Assembly (NCBI RefSeq): GCF_001419795.1
Contig: NZ_LIRL01000029.1
Coordinates: 1 to 35,992, forward strand
DNA from: Streptomyces niveiscabiei
Lineage (GTDB): Bacteria > Actinomycetota > Actinomycetes > Streptomycetales > Streptomycetaceae
DNA: 35,992 nucleotides
Reading direction: 5' to 3'
Positions 7,605 through 15,925 of the stretch are shown here, one piece after another. The translations under genes were made by a program, and so were the position numbers. The notes under the pieces were generated by a model. The model was not told where the DNA came from. It saw only the letters and a program-made list of their open reading frames with translations, and searched no databases. The first letter of the stretch is position 1. Each line of letters opens with the position of its first letter.

Positions 7605-8591
7605 TCAGCCCACGACTGCAAGGACACCCGCCATGGACTCGTAGCTCGCGTCCACACCCTCATGGTTGCCGAGGCGATGCCGCTCAAGGCGGATGGCGCC
7701 GAGGTGCCGGGCCTCGTAGATCTTCTGCCGCCACACGGCGCCTTCAGATTGGTCCAGGGATCCGTAGGTCTCCCAGAACGCCTGCCGCTCATCAGACTTG
7801 GCCATGACCATGCGGATGGTCCAGTCGGCCGCCGGATCACCCCACCATGTCCGGTCAAAATCGTACGTGCCGGTGATCACGGGCGTCGAGGCCTGGTGAT
7901 CGAGCTGTGTGTTGGGGAGCCACAAATCCCCAGCCAGCATCCGGGGCTCGGTGATCTGGTCGAGGACAGGCTGGTGATGGTGTGCTGCCATGATGACCTT
8001 GCGGACATCGGATGCGTCTAGGCCGACGCCCTCCAGGTCGGCGGCGATGTCCTCCAAGGAGGCGGCGACCGCCTCGCTCCACCTGCCGTATGCGGGGCCG
8101 GTGATGGGTCCGAAGGAAGGGCCCCGGACGTCGTGGACGCGCCGTGCGATCTCGCCGAGCTGCCGGTAGTACACCGGCCACTCCGAGCGCGGGTAAGTGT
8201 GCAGGTGCTCGGTCGCCGGAACACCGTCGAGGAGCGACTGCACCGTATAGTCGCGGCCGATGATCTCGTGGGTGAAGTCGGCCGCGAGGACGCGTGGCAT
8301 GAGAGGGGCGAGCGCCGCGAGGTAAGGCAGGCTGGCGTACTCGTTGCGCATCAAGGCCCGTTCCGAGGTGAACTGGCTCTCCGGCTCCGGGGCGATCCGA
8401 AGAATCACCGCCCCCTGCTGGCCCTCGACGGTGACCCGGTACGTCGTGTTGTACATCCCGGTGCCGAGCTCGGCCGCCGAAGCAACCTTGGTGTCCGCCC
8501 CGAAGGCGCGGCAGCAAATCGCCTCGATCTCTTCAGGGGTCACGGACTGCTGGAACGCCCCGGGGGCCCGCGTGATGGGCCGGAACTCCAT
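7605..8591 (-). CDS. APH-fold phosphotransferase, intact paralogue carried by the transposon
   Basis: This is a 328-residue kinase of the aminoglycoside/choline kinase fold. The ATG at 8591 is chosen for AAAGGA about 8 nt upstream and because MEFRPITRAPG precedes the conserved start. The N-lobe has an ATP-loop region (ELGTGMYNTTYRVTV) and the Lys-like strand QGAVILRIAPEPE. The catalytic loop is LAGDLWLPN, a form of Brenner's motif with catalytic Asp and metal-binding Asn. The metal-binding DFD follows in TYDFDRTWWGDPAAD. It is a close paralogue of the host kinase interrupted by this transposon, and its catalytic-loop DNA differs from the insertion core. It may phosphorylate an antibiotic or a pathway intermediate; substrate unknown. 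It follows the recombination genes by 72 bp in the same direction. Confidence 0.88.
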   Translation of the reverse strand: MEFRPITRAPGAFQQSVTPEEIEAICCRAFGADTKVASAAELGTGMYNTTYRVTVEGQQGAVILRIAPEPESQFTSERALMRNEYASLPYLAALAPLMPRVLAADFTHEIIGRDYTVQSLLDGVPATEHLHTYPRSEWPVYYRQLGEIARRVHDVRGPSFGPITGPAYGRWSEAVAASLEDIAADLEGVGLDASDVRKVIMAAHHHQPVLDQITEPRMLAGDLWLPNTQLDHQASTPVITGTYDFDRTWWGDPAADWTIRMVMAKSDERQAFWETYGSLDQSEGAVWRQKIYEARHLGAIRLERHRLGNHEGVDASYESMAGVLAVVG

Positions 8592-8663
8592 GAGCGTCGT
8601 CCTTTCCCTGGGTGCGGTCTGCCAGGGCACCGTATCGCGGATGGCAGCTCGGGAAGGGACAGG

Positions 8664-9110
8664 TCACCGACGCCGCCGAGGAGGAAGGTGCGGGGAACGC
8701 GTCCCCGGCAGCCGGGTTACGTGCTGTGCGGATTCGAGTTCGGCGCGGGACTGCTCCAGTTCGAGCGACAGCTCGGCGGCGACCCGCACCAGTGCCGAGC
8801 TCCTCTCCTGTTCTGCGGCCAGCGCGGCTTTGGCGTCCTTGAGCTCCTGCTTCAGTACGACGTTCTCCTCGGCGACCTACTGGACTGCATCCGGTGTGTA
8901 GGACCGGGCCCTGGCCTGGACCTGGAACTCCTCCACGAGGTCCTTGTGGTCGCCGTAGACGACATCCCTACGCAGGCCGCTTTCGACGATCAGCTCGCTT
9001 CCGGTGAGTTTCCCGGTCGTCGACCGCAGCGGCGTGCCGGCGAGCAAGCGGGCAGTAGCGGCCCGGATCGCAGTGCGTTCGGCGTCCTTGTCCCGGCTTC
9101 TGCGCGTCAT
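8664..9110 (-). pseudogene. TnpC-like coiled-coil protein with in-frame TAG
   Basis: From the ATG at 9110 the gene reads 77 residues (MTRRSRDKDAERTAIRAATA...ARARSYTPDAVQ) to a TAG at 8877-8879. The same frame continues without shift as VAEENVVLKQELKDAKAALA..., an uninterrupted Glu/Lys/Leu coiled coil, to a TGA at 8664. The whole would be 148 codons, close to the size of the small TnpC/DUF6262-type proteins that accompany Tn554-like recombinases and help orient or regulate recombination. Its ATG overlaps the stop of recombinase 3. A C-to-T change in a CAG codon would explain the stop; readthrough is the alternative. The family is inferred from position, length and the coiled coil. Confidence 0.65.
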
Positions 9111-11239
9111 GCTGCATCACCCTCCCCGACGACGGGCCGGACCGCCTCGTGGGCCTCGACGACCGAGCGGGCTTGTGCGGCCAGGGCGGCGGCGCGGGCG
9201 CGCCGTGGCTGCGGTGCAAGGGGATCGTGTGCCGTCGCCTCCCAGGCGGGAATCTTGCTGAGGAGCTGGGCGATGTCGCGGTCGGTGTAGCCCAGGTTGA
9301 TGCACGAGCTGCGGCAAAACGAGTCGTCGGGGCCGCTGTCCGCCGGCGGACCGAGGGCGAGCTTCTCCCTGCGGCACTCGGCGGTCTCCGCGCGATGGAC
9401 GCAGGTCATGGCGTCGCCGTGGTGGATGTCGGGATCGGTCTGGTCGAGCAGCCGCTCGACGCTGCGGACGGAGCGCACTACGCGCCCGGAGAACCGCGCG
9501 ACGCCGGAGAGCCGGGAGCGGTACTCGTCGGCGGACGGCCCGCTGACGTGCTCGCCGCCCTGGATCCGGGTCCAGTCGTCGTCGTTCTGTTCCAGGACCA
9601 TCTCCAGTTTCTCGACCGCCAAGTCCTCCAGCCACGAGGTGTCGCCCTCTCCGGCGTAGCGGAGTGTGACCTTGGTGGAGACGGGCGAGTACTGCAGTGC
9701 GGCGGCGATCAGTCCGCGCGGCCGACGCACGATGAAGTACGCCAGGGTTCTTCTGAAGCGCGAGCCGTGCAGGTGCTTGGTGGGATCCGGCGGGATCGGC
9801 AGGCTTCCGTCCTCGAGCGCGAAGTTGTCGTTGACCCAGGCGAGCAGGATCTCCATGTCCCTGTTGATCTGCGACGTCCGGGGAGCGAACTGCCGTGCTC
9901 TGCGGGTTTTCTTCCGCAAGCTGGCGGGAAACAGCAGATCGGCGTCGTGGAGGGACTCCAGCATGGCGATGGTGTCGCGGACGGGCTGCACCGTCACCCA
10001 GGGGCGATTCGGAGCAACAGGGTCCAGTGGGGTGCGGTCGAAGCCCTCTCCTCTGCGCCCCTGGATCAGCAGCTCGCCGGTCTCCTCGTCCACGGCGCGG
10101 CATCCTCGGCGCAGGGCCAGGACCTCCCCGGGGCGAGCGCCTGTCAAGTAGCAGAGCACCACGAAGCCTGCGGCCATCAGGATGCGGATCAGCCGCGGTA
10201 GTTCGGCCACGGTGATCGACCGATTTCGCCATGGGCGGTCACCGAGGCGGGCGCTGATGGTGCCCACGTAGCAGTCGTCCGCGATCGGAATGCGGGCTTC
10301 GTCCGCGAGGACACGTGCCTGCTGGGCGAGGCTCTCGCTTCGTCGGGACTTCTCCAGTCCGACGAGCCGCCCGAGGTGGACGGCGTTGACCTTGCCGGGG
10401 GTCCCGGGAGTACCGGGCAGGGCGCCACCCGTGCGGGCCAGCTCTTTGGCGAACAACAACAGGCACTCCCGGGGGCTCAGATCCTGGTAGCCCTGCTGGG
10501 AGGGGTGGTGGGCGGAGTCAAGGAGTTCGAAGTGTTTCCAGGCTGCGCAGATGTCGGGCCCGAGGTCTTCGATGATCCTCAGGGACCAGTCGAGCAGCGC
10601 TTCCATGGTGGCTGCGGCAATCCGCGGCGTGGCGTTGAACCTGCCCTGGGGCGGACGCTCGACCAGAGTGTCGATGGGGGCGCCGTTCCACGGGACGGCG
10701 GTGTCCAGCCGGCAGTCAGCGGGCAGATGCTCGCTGTAGGCCCACAGGGCGCGGACCGCGTTGAGCAGCTGGTATTTGGCGCCGTCGCTCGCAGACAGGG
10801 CGCGTACGTGTTCGAGGTATGCGTCGAGCAGCGTGTCGTCGACGTCGCTCAGCCGCTCGACGTTGTGGTGCTCCAGCCAGGCGGCGAAGGCCCGCAGGCG
10901 CATGAACCAGATCTTGATGTTGCCGCAGCTGGCCTGGTCGTGGGTCTTCTGGCCGCTCATGACGACGGGGTGGGGGTGGTCCAGGGTGGCGAGGACGAAG
11001 CACTTGAACTGGCCGGCCAGCGTGGACGGGTAGGTCTTCCAGTGCAGGTTGATCGTGTCGATGTGGCGGTCCGGGTGGGCAGGGGTCAGGGGCCAGATGT
11101 CGTCGTCGAAGGTGGCCATTTCCGAGGAGGGTGTGCCGGGGTGTACGGGGCGGCTGCGCAGGACGAGGGTGTTGCCGGCGGGCCAGGTGATCTCGTCCGA
11201 GGTCTGGATGCGCATTGTTGCTTCGCGGGACATCATTGA
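9107..11239 (-). CDS. Tyrosine recombinase 3 of the transposon
   Basis: About 710 residues from the ATG pair at 11236-11239; a long in-frame extension upstream overlaps the preceding gene and is low-complexity, so it is not used. The catalytic domain shows Arg I in YLTGARPGEVLALRRG, an HxxR box in HGSRFRRTLAYFIV and the nucleophile Tyr in STKVTLRYAG. A Cys-rich tail (MTCVHRAETAEC...FCRSSC) may bind zinc and is typical of the large recombinase in Tn554-like and actinobacterial trios. It cuts and rejoins DNA at the transposon ends through a covalent Tyr intermediate, with its partner recombinases. It overlaps recombinase 2 upstream by 7 nt and the TnpC-like gene downstream by 4 nt. It appears intact. 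Confidence 0.88.
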   Translation of the reverse strand, partial: SMMSREATMRIQTSDEITWPAGNTLVLRSRPVHPGTPSSEMATFDDDIWPLTPAHPDRHIDTINLHWKTYPSTLAGQFKCFVLATLDHPHPVVMSGQKTHDQASCGNIKIWFMRLRAFAAWLEHHNVERLSDVDDTLLDAYLEHVRALSASDGAKYQLLNAVRALWAYSEHLPADCRLDTAVPWNGAPIDTLVERPPQGRFNATPRIAAATMEALLDWSLRIIEDLGPDICAAWKHFELLDSAHHPSQQGYQDLSPRECLLLFAKELARTGGALPGTPGTPGKVNAVHLGRLVGLEKSRRSESLAQQARVLADEARIPIADDCYVGTISARLGDRPWRNRSITVAELPRLIRILMAAGFVVLCYLTGARPGEVLALRRGCRAVDEETGELLIQGRRGEGFDRTPLDPVAPNRPWVTVQPVRDTIAMLESLHDADLLFPASLRKKTRRARQFAPRTSQINRDMEILLAWVNDNFALEDGSLPIPPDPTKHLHGSRFRRTLAYFIVRRPRGLIAAALQYSPVSTKVTLRYAGEGDTSWLEDLAVEKLEMVLEQNDDDWTRIQGGEHVSGPSADEYRSRLSGVARFSGRVVRSVRSVERLLDQTDPDIHHGDAMTCVHRAETAECRREKLALGPPADSGPDDSFCRSSCINLGYTDRDIAQLLSKIPAWEATAHDPLAPQPRRARAAALAAQARSVVEAHEAVRPVVGEGDAA

Positions 11240-13119
11240 AGGTCCATCCTTCCGTCCGCGAGATCGGCGGCCAGGCGCCGGTCGCGGTCCGTCATGCGTG
11301 CTCGCGCCTCGGCGCGCTCGGCGTCGTTGTAGTGCGCGATGATGTCGCCCAGCTGGTCCAGGGGGCGTTCGAAACGCACCCGCCACACGGCGGGGTCCAT
11401 GTGGGGACGCAGGGCGGAGAGGCGGTCGTGCACGGCGAGTTGGACCGGAAGCTGGTGCGGCAAGGCCCTTGCGTTCTCGCAGTCCAGGCACGCGAGGAAC
11501 GAGGCGGTGCAGGGCTGCCCTGGCTCCGTATCGGGTCCGGAGAGGTGGCCGGTGCACGCGGTGGCGGCCGTATCGCTCTCACCCTTGATCAGCCGTCGCA
11601 GAACCTCCGGCGCAAGGCCAGCTTCGGCGGCGGCCGCCTCCAGATCTGCCCGTGCCTTGTCGATCAGCTCGGCAGTGATCACGGAATCTGTCGTCGGGCG
11701 CGAGCCTTGGTCACCTCGGCGCGCAGGGCGTCGCCGACGACGGTCCGGCTCTCGCGCTGCACCTCGGGGCTGCGCTTGAGGTAGTAGTCGTTCATCGACC
11801 GCCGGGTCTGTGCGGTCGGGCGGCGGCTGTGCTCGATGCCGGTCTGCCGGATCCGGCGCGCTTCCACCGGCGGCGGGCCGTCGGGGGCGTGGTCACCGGT
11901 GGGAAAGCCGTGGCGGGCAGCCCACCGGCCGATGTTGCCGGTGTTGACGCCCTGGTGCCACCGACGCTTGGCGCTGATCGCCTTGGGGTTGTACCCGCTC
12001 AGGGCCAGGATGTGCCCGCCGTGCCGCCGTGAGACCGCGGTCAGTTCCAGTAGCAGCTGGTAGACCCGCACTGGTGAACGAAACAGGGGCAGCTCGTCTT
12101 CCGGTGCCTGCAGCAGGTGACCCAGCCCGGACGGAAGGTCCTCCAGCGGCGTCACCATGTGCTCCCGGTCCGGTCCGCGCCGGGGCTTGACAGCGTCCAC
12201 CAGCGCGACGCCGCCGTCAGCGAGGGTGCCGTCGGGCCGGAAGTGCACGGCGGGCCACTTCGCCACGGTGCCGAAGTTCTCCGTGGTCAGCGCCGTCAAG
12301 AGCAGACAGAACGCGATCAGCTCCGGCATCGTCAGACACAGCCGCAGACCGATGCTGGCAGCGCCGCCCCACTGGTGCACCTCCGCTTTGAGCGGGCCGC
12401 TCGGAAAGCGCGGCAGGTCCCCGGTCCGCGCGAACACATCGAGCAGTGCGCCGAGTTCGGCGTCAGGACTGCCGTCGGTGAGTTCGCCGCTGCGGTAGTC
12501 CTAGCAGCCGCTGTCCGTCACGAATCCGGTCCCGGGCCTGCCGCAGGTCGCCCCGGACCTTGGTCATGATCAGCTGCATCTCGTCGTCCGAGTAGGCCAG
12601 CGTCTCCTCGCGCTCGTCGCACTCGGGCAGGCGCTGGGCGAAGAGCACCGCACGGGATGCCTCGGGCAGTTCCGGGTCATCGCGCAGAAACGCGCGCAGT
12701 CCCTCCAGGTATGACCGCTGAGATCGGGTCCGGCCGCAGAAGTCCCAGAGCCCTTTCATGTGGGCAGGGGTGATGGCGTGAGGACCGTGCGGGGCGAGAT
12801 CGAGGGTGGTGAGGTACCGAGCGATGTTGGTCGCGGCCGTGTAGACGGCGCCCGCCCCCGAGAGCCGGGTGACGCCCGAGCGGGGAGACGTCCGGCGGGT
12901 GAACGCACGGGCGAGCCACTGCTGGACGCCGACCGGGATCTCGACCAGGTCTCCGTTCTTGTCGCGGATGTTGCCGAAGTCGAAGATCCGCTCATCGTTC
13001 CCGGACTGGCTGAGGTACCGCACGGCGGTGCCGCCGCTTTCCGTGAGGAGGCGCTGCGGTGCCTGCCACCCGGCGGGCGGCTGGGCCGCCTTCCGGCCGC
13101 CGCGTGATCGCGTGCTCAT
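11233..13119 (-). pseudogene. Recombinase 2 of the transposon, split by two frame changes
   Basis: Three consecutive pieces make one recognisable second protein of an actinobacterial recombinase trio. Piece one runs from the ATG at 13119 (overlapping the recombinase 1 stop) to a stop at 12463. The homologous reading shifts frame near 12500-12503, where GQRLL is followed in another frame by DYRSGELTDGSPDAELG. Piece two ends at 11679 after RRIRQTG...NDYYLKRSPE, the degenerate recombinase core. Piece three (11682-11233) reads TACTGHLSGP...SFLACLDCENA, the Cys-rich end of the family, and starts at a GTGA overlap. Pieces one and three are in the same frame, so the two shifts compensate. The classic Arg I is not evident, as is usual for the second trio member. 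It is probably inactive, unless the sequence is wrong or the split is natural. Confidence 0.7.
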
Positions 13120-14750
13120 GCCCCCGCCCTCTCGGTCCCGGCCCCCGCTGTCACGGCGAGCGGCATCAGGGTGCGCCCGCCGGCACCGGCGACCGTGCGG
13201 ATCAATGCGTCCACGGCGGGCTGCTCGTCCTCGTCCAGGAGCGCCATCAGGTAGTCGACCTGCAGCGCGGTGAACGGTTCCAGGTACACGTCCTTGGTGA
13301 CCGCCGGGTCGTCGTGCCCCAGCAGCGTGGACAGCGCGTACCAGACGTCGCCGAACTGGTCCCGCAGATCGGCCAGTTCGCGGGCGGTGAATCCGTCAAC
13401 GGACGGCTGCCACACCATCGACAGCAAAGAGAACCATTTCAGTGCAAAAGAATGCCGGCACATGTGGGGCCGGGCCCAGAGCGGACACAGCTCCTTGCGG
13501 CGCTCGCGTTCCTCGCCCTCAAGCTCCAGCACCGTCCACCGCACCCACTTCTCGGCGATCCGCGCGTTCGCGGCCTGGAAGGTGTCCTCCCACCCGTCCG
13601 GCTTCTTCGGCAACCCGCTCGGCGCGAGCCACAACGCGAGCGGCTCCAGCCCCTCGGCCGTACGGCGGAACAGCAGACGACGCTCGTCGGGACCGATCGC
13701 ATCCAGCGACAGCCCCTTCGGCTGCCCCTCGATCCGCAGCGAGCGTGAACGCGCGTTGTAGCCGGACACGACCCGCACGTATGGCAGTTGCTCGTACCGG
13801 CCCGCCCGCTGGGCCCGCCGGATCGCATCCGTCCGTGACCCCTCCAGCGGGTCATAGTAGCCTGCGATGTCCCGCAGCACGCGGCGCGGGATCCGGTACG
13901 TCCGCCCCTCCTTCTTCCTCCCCTTGATGCACGCTGCCGCCAGCCACGCCTTTGGGAAGTTCCCCTCCACGCCCACGGGCAACTCGACGTCGAGCACGCT
14001 CGCCCACTCCTGCAGCCGCAGCCCGGTGCTGTACAGCCCGTCGACGAACACCGCGTCGCGGTCCTCGTTCACCCCGCGCCAGCCCGGCGCCCGAAGCCCG
14101 TCGAATCCGTAGCCACGCAGCCCGATGTCCCGCCACTGCTCGAAGGCGGCCCTCAACAGCCACTTCACCTGCCGTCGGCGGGCGCCCGCAGGGCGAATGC
14201 CGTCCCGCGGGCGCCGGCCGTCGTCTGGTCCGATCTCATCGGCCTGGTACTCGTCCTCTTCGGCGGGCGGGACGCTGGGCACGGGGTTCGGGATCGCGTA
14301 CGTACCCGATGCCCAGGTGTAGAAGGTGTTCAGCGCGGCGCGATCGGTGTCGAAGCTCCCCGGCTTGATGCGCTCAGGATTCCGGACGTCGGTCAGACGC
14401 CAGTCCTTGAACGCCTCGACATCACGCGGCGTCGCCTCACTCCAGTGCCGGCCGACGGCGTAGAGGAAGTTGAGCCACACCACCAGGGCCATCGCGTAGC
14501 GCCGCCAAGTTCTCGGCTTTCGGCCGGTCATGGGGCTGGCTCGGAAGAACAGGTTCAAGCGAGGGTCCGGGCGAACCCCGACTGGCGGGATGATGATCGG
14601 CGTACCGTGCCGAGAAGCGTTCTGGGCGGCTCGTACATGGATGTCGCCGAAGGACGCGAGGGATGTGAGGCTCTCGTAGATCAGGCTCGGCGGGGGCTTG
14701 AGGAAGTCGTAGCACTCGGCCCTCCACCCATCGGTGTACTCCTCGTCCAA
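13116..14750 (-). CDS. Tyrosine recombinase 1 of the transposon
   Basis: The protein has 544 residues. A TTG at 14750 is the start, with GGAGG 4 nt upstream. Catalytic residues are complete: Arg I in YSTGLRLQEW (~residue 245), the HxxR box in RPHMCRHSFALKWF, His III in LLGHDDPAVTK and Tyr in KDVYLEPF. It is the first gene of the overlapping recombination operon and lies only ~50 bp from the right end of the element, so the operon promoter must sit in the end itself or in the flanking kinase gene, read antisense. It recognises the element ends and carries out strand exchange together with recombinase 3. It appears intact. Confidence 0.9.
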   Translation of the reverse strand: MDEEYTDGWRAECYDFLKPPPSLIYESLTSLASFGDIHVRAAQNASRHGTPIIIPPVGVRPDPRLNLFFRASPMTGRKPRTWRRYAMALVVWLNFLYAVGRHWSEATPRDVEAFKDWRLTDVRNPERIKPGSFDTDRAALNTFYTWASGTYAIPNPVPSVPPAEEDEYQADEIGPDDGRRPRDGIRPAGARRRQVKWLLRAAFEQWRDIGLRGYGFDGLRAPGWRGVNEDRDAVFVDGLYSTGLRLQEWASVLDVELPVGVEGNFPKAWLAAACIKGRKKEGRTYRIPRRVLRDIAGYYDPLEGSRTDAIRRAQRAGRYEQLPYVRVVSGYNARSRSLRIEGQPKGLSLDAIGPDERRLLFRRTAEGLEPLALWLAPSGLPKKPDGWEDTFQAANARIAEKWVRWTVLELEGEERERRKELCPLWARPHMCRHSFALKWFSLLSMVWQPSVDGFTARELADLRDQFGDVWYALSTLLGHDDPAVTKDVYLEPFTALQVDYLMALLDEDEQPAVDALIRTVAGAGGRTLMPLAVTAGAGTERAGA

Positions 14751-14756
14751 GTCCCC

Positions 14757-14805
14757 TCCAGAGCAGTCGAATCCGACAACTCCAGGGAGCCTAGTGAAGG
14801 ACGGT
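14757..14805. repeat. Right end of the transposon: core and recombinase-site repeats
   Basis: CCAGAGC (14758-14764), TCCGACA (14772-14778) and GCCTAGTGAA (14789-14798) are the inverted counterparts of GCTCTGG, TGTCGGA and TTCACTAGGC at the left end. GGACGGT (14799-14805) is the directly repeated core. The ribosome binding site of recombinase 1 partly overlaps this region. Confidence 0.7.
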
Positions 14806-15115
14806 CAACGTGATGCTCGACGCCGCGGCTGCGGAGCCCACGATCACCGGGGTGCTCGACATGGACCGCACCTGGTTCGGGGACCCGGCCGCGGACTGGA
14901 CGATCCGCATGGCGCTGGCGAAGCAGGACGAGCGCGTGGCGTTCTGGGAGGCGTACGGGGAGCGGGACCGTTCTCCCGCCGCGGTGTGGCGTTCACTGGT
15001 CTACGAGGTCCGCCACCTTGGCGCCGTCCGTCTGGAGCGTCACCGGCTGGGCAACGCCGCCGGGGTGGAGAACACCTACGACGCCATGGCCGCCGTTCTG
15101 GCCGATCTGAACTGA
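14806..15115 (+). pseudogene. APH-fold phosphotransferase, 3' fragment (other side of transposon)
   Basis: The frame NVMLDAAAAEPTITGVLDMD to AAVLADLN and a TGA continues the host kinase gene broken at 3002. It contains the metal-binding MD..RTWFGDPAAD segment and the C-terminal helices, and aligns to the end of the intact paralogue at 7605-8591. A GTG at 14810 could start translation of ~100 residues, but the catalytic Asp is on the other fragment, so no activity is expected. Its stop is 3 bp from the convergent stop of the biosynthetic methyltransferase, so this kinase gene originally adjoined the pentapeptide cluster. Confidence 0.85.
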
Positions 15116-15118
15116 CGT

Positions 15119-15925
15119 TCAGCCGGATACGGCCGTGACGGCGACTCTGCGCAGGAGATGGGCGGTGGGCAGGCGCCGGCGGGCTTCGCTTTGCAGTCCG
15201 GCGAGCGCGGTGTCCGGGCCCGGGTCGCCGAGCTGGAGCGCGACGCGGTAGATGTTCTGGTAAGTGTCGGTCCAGGCCGGACGGGCGTGGCAGTGCACGG
15301 CGGTGAACCCGGCGGCGTGCAGTACCGCGGGCCAGTCGCTGTGGCGGTGCCGTTCGGACAGCCGTGGGGCGCCGGGGCTGAGCGGGTGCCAGCCGGTGAC
15401 GACGAGACGTCCGCCAGGGCGGAGAATCCGGCGTGCTTCCTGGGCTGCTGCGGCGCGGTCGTCGGCGTACTGGAGAGCGTCGATGGAGACGGCCGCCGAC
15501 ACGCTCGCAGAGGGAAGCCCGGTGGCGGTCAGGTCGTCCACCACGAAGTGCGCCGTGCCTTTCATCGCGTGGGTGCCGGCCCGCTGGCGGGCCTGGTCCA
15601 CCGCGACCGGCGAGAAGTCGATACCGACCAGGTCGGCGCGTGCCGCGCGGGCCAGCCACAGACCGGGGCCGCCGCGCCCGCATCCGAGATCGGCCAGTAC
15701 CTCGCCCTCTTCCAGGGCCAGTTCGGCGGCGATGTGGTGCAGCAGGTCGGCACAGAGGAAGGAGAACGGTTCGGCCTCCGGGGGCAGCGCCGGATCGACG
15801 ATCCGGGCCACCCGGCTGAAGCCTCCGGAACGGGCTTCGCCGTGGAACAGCGCGTCGAACTCGCCCGGCAGGATCACCGACGGGTCCTCTTGCCCGATGT
15901 GCGGGGTGTTCGGCTCACGGTGCAC
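15119..15925 (-). CDS. SAM-dependent methyltransferase, last gene of the pentapeptide operon
   Basis: This gives 268 residues from a GTG at 15925, with GGGAGG about 6 nt upstream. Motif I is VLADLGCGRGGPGLWLAR (~residues 78-95), then DLVGIDFSPVAVDQARQR, SIDALQYADD and a LRPGGRLVVTGWHPL motif, placing it in the class I methyltransferase_11 family that methylates small molecules. The start overlaps the end of the ATP-grasp gene by 11 nt, showing tight coupling. In the cluster it may methylate the peptide product or the amidino amino acid building block. It is soluble, with no membrane segment. Family confident, substrate unknown. Confidence 0.88.
   Translation of the reverse strand: MHREPNTPHIGQEDPSVILPGEFDALFHGEARSGGFSRVARIVDPALPPEAEPFSFLCADLLHHIAAELALEEGEVLADLGCGRGGPGLWLARAARADLVGIDFSPVAVDQARQRAGTHAMKGTAHFVVDDLTATGLPSASVSAAVSIDALQYADDRAAAAQEARRILRPGGRLVVTGWHPLSPGAPRLSERHRHSDWPAVLHAAGFTAVHCHARPAWTDTYQNIYRVALQLGDPGPDTALAGLQSEARRRLPTAHLLRRVAVTAVSG

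Larger units (their letters stand above)
2996..14805. mobile_element. Triple tyrosine-recombinase transposon (Tn554/RIT-like) with cargo
   Basis: An ~11.8-kb element is inserted in an APH-type kinase gene. It is bounded by GGACGGT at 2996-3002 and again at 14799-14805. Just inside lie inverted ends, TTCACTAGGC (3002-3011) and GCCTAGTGAA (14789-14798), with further shared motifs TGTCGGA and GCTCTGG. The recombination module on the minus strand starts about 50 bp from the right end: recombinases 1, 2 and 3 and a TnpC-like coiled-coil gene, all overlapping by 4-7 nt. The cargo is a kinase, a TPR regulator, an unknown protein, a methyltransferase and an MFS exporter. Joining the flanks while keeping one GGACGGT restores the host gene exactly. 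Recombinase 2 and the TnpC-like gene look damaged, so present mobility is doubtful. Confidence 0.85.

Noticed and set aside
7605..8591. Calling the cargo kinase an aminoglycoside resistance gene
   Set aside because: The APH fold is clear, but it covers many substrates and nothing in the sequence shows aminoglycoside specificity.
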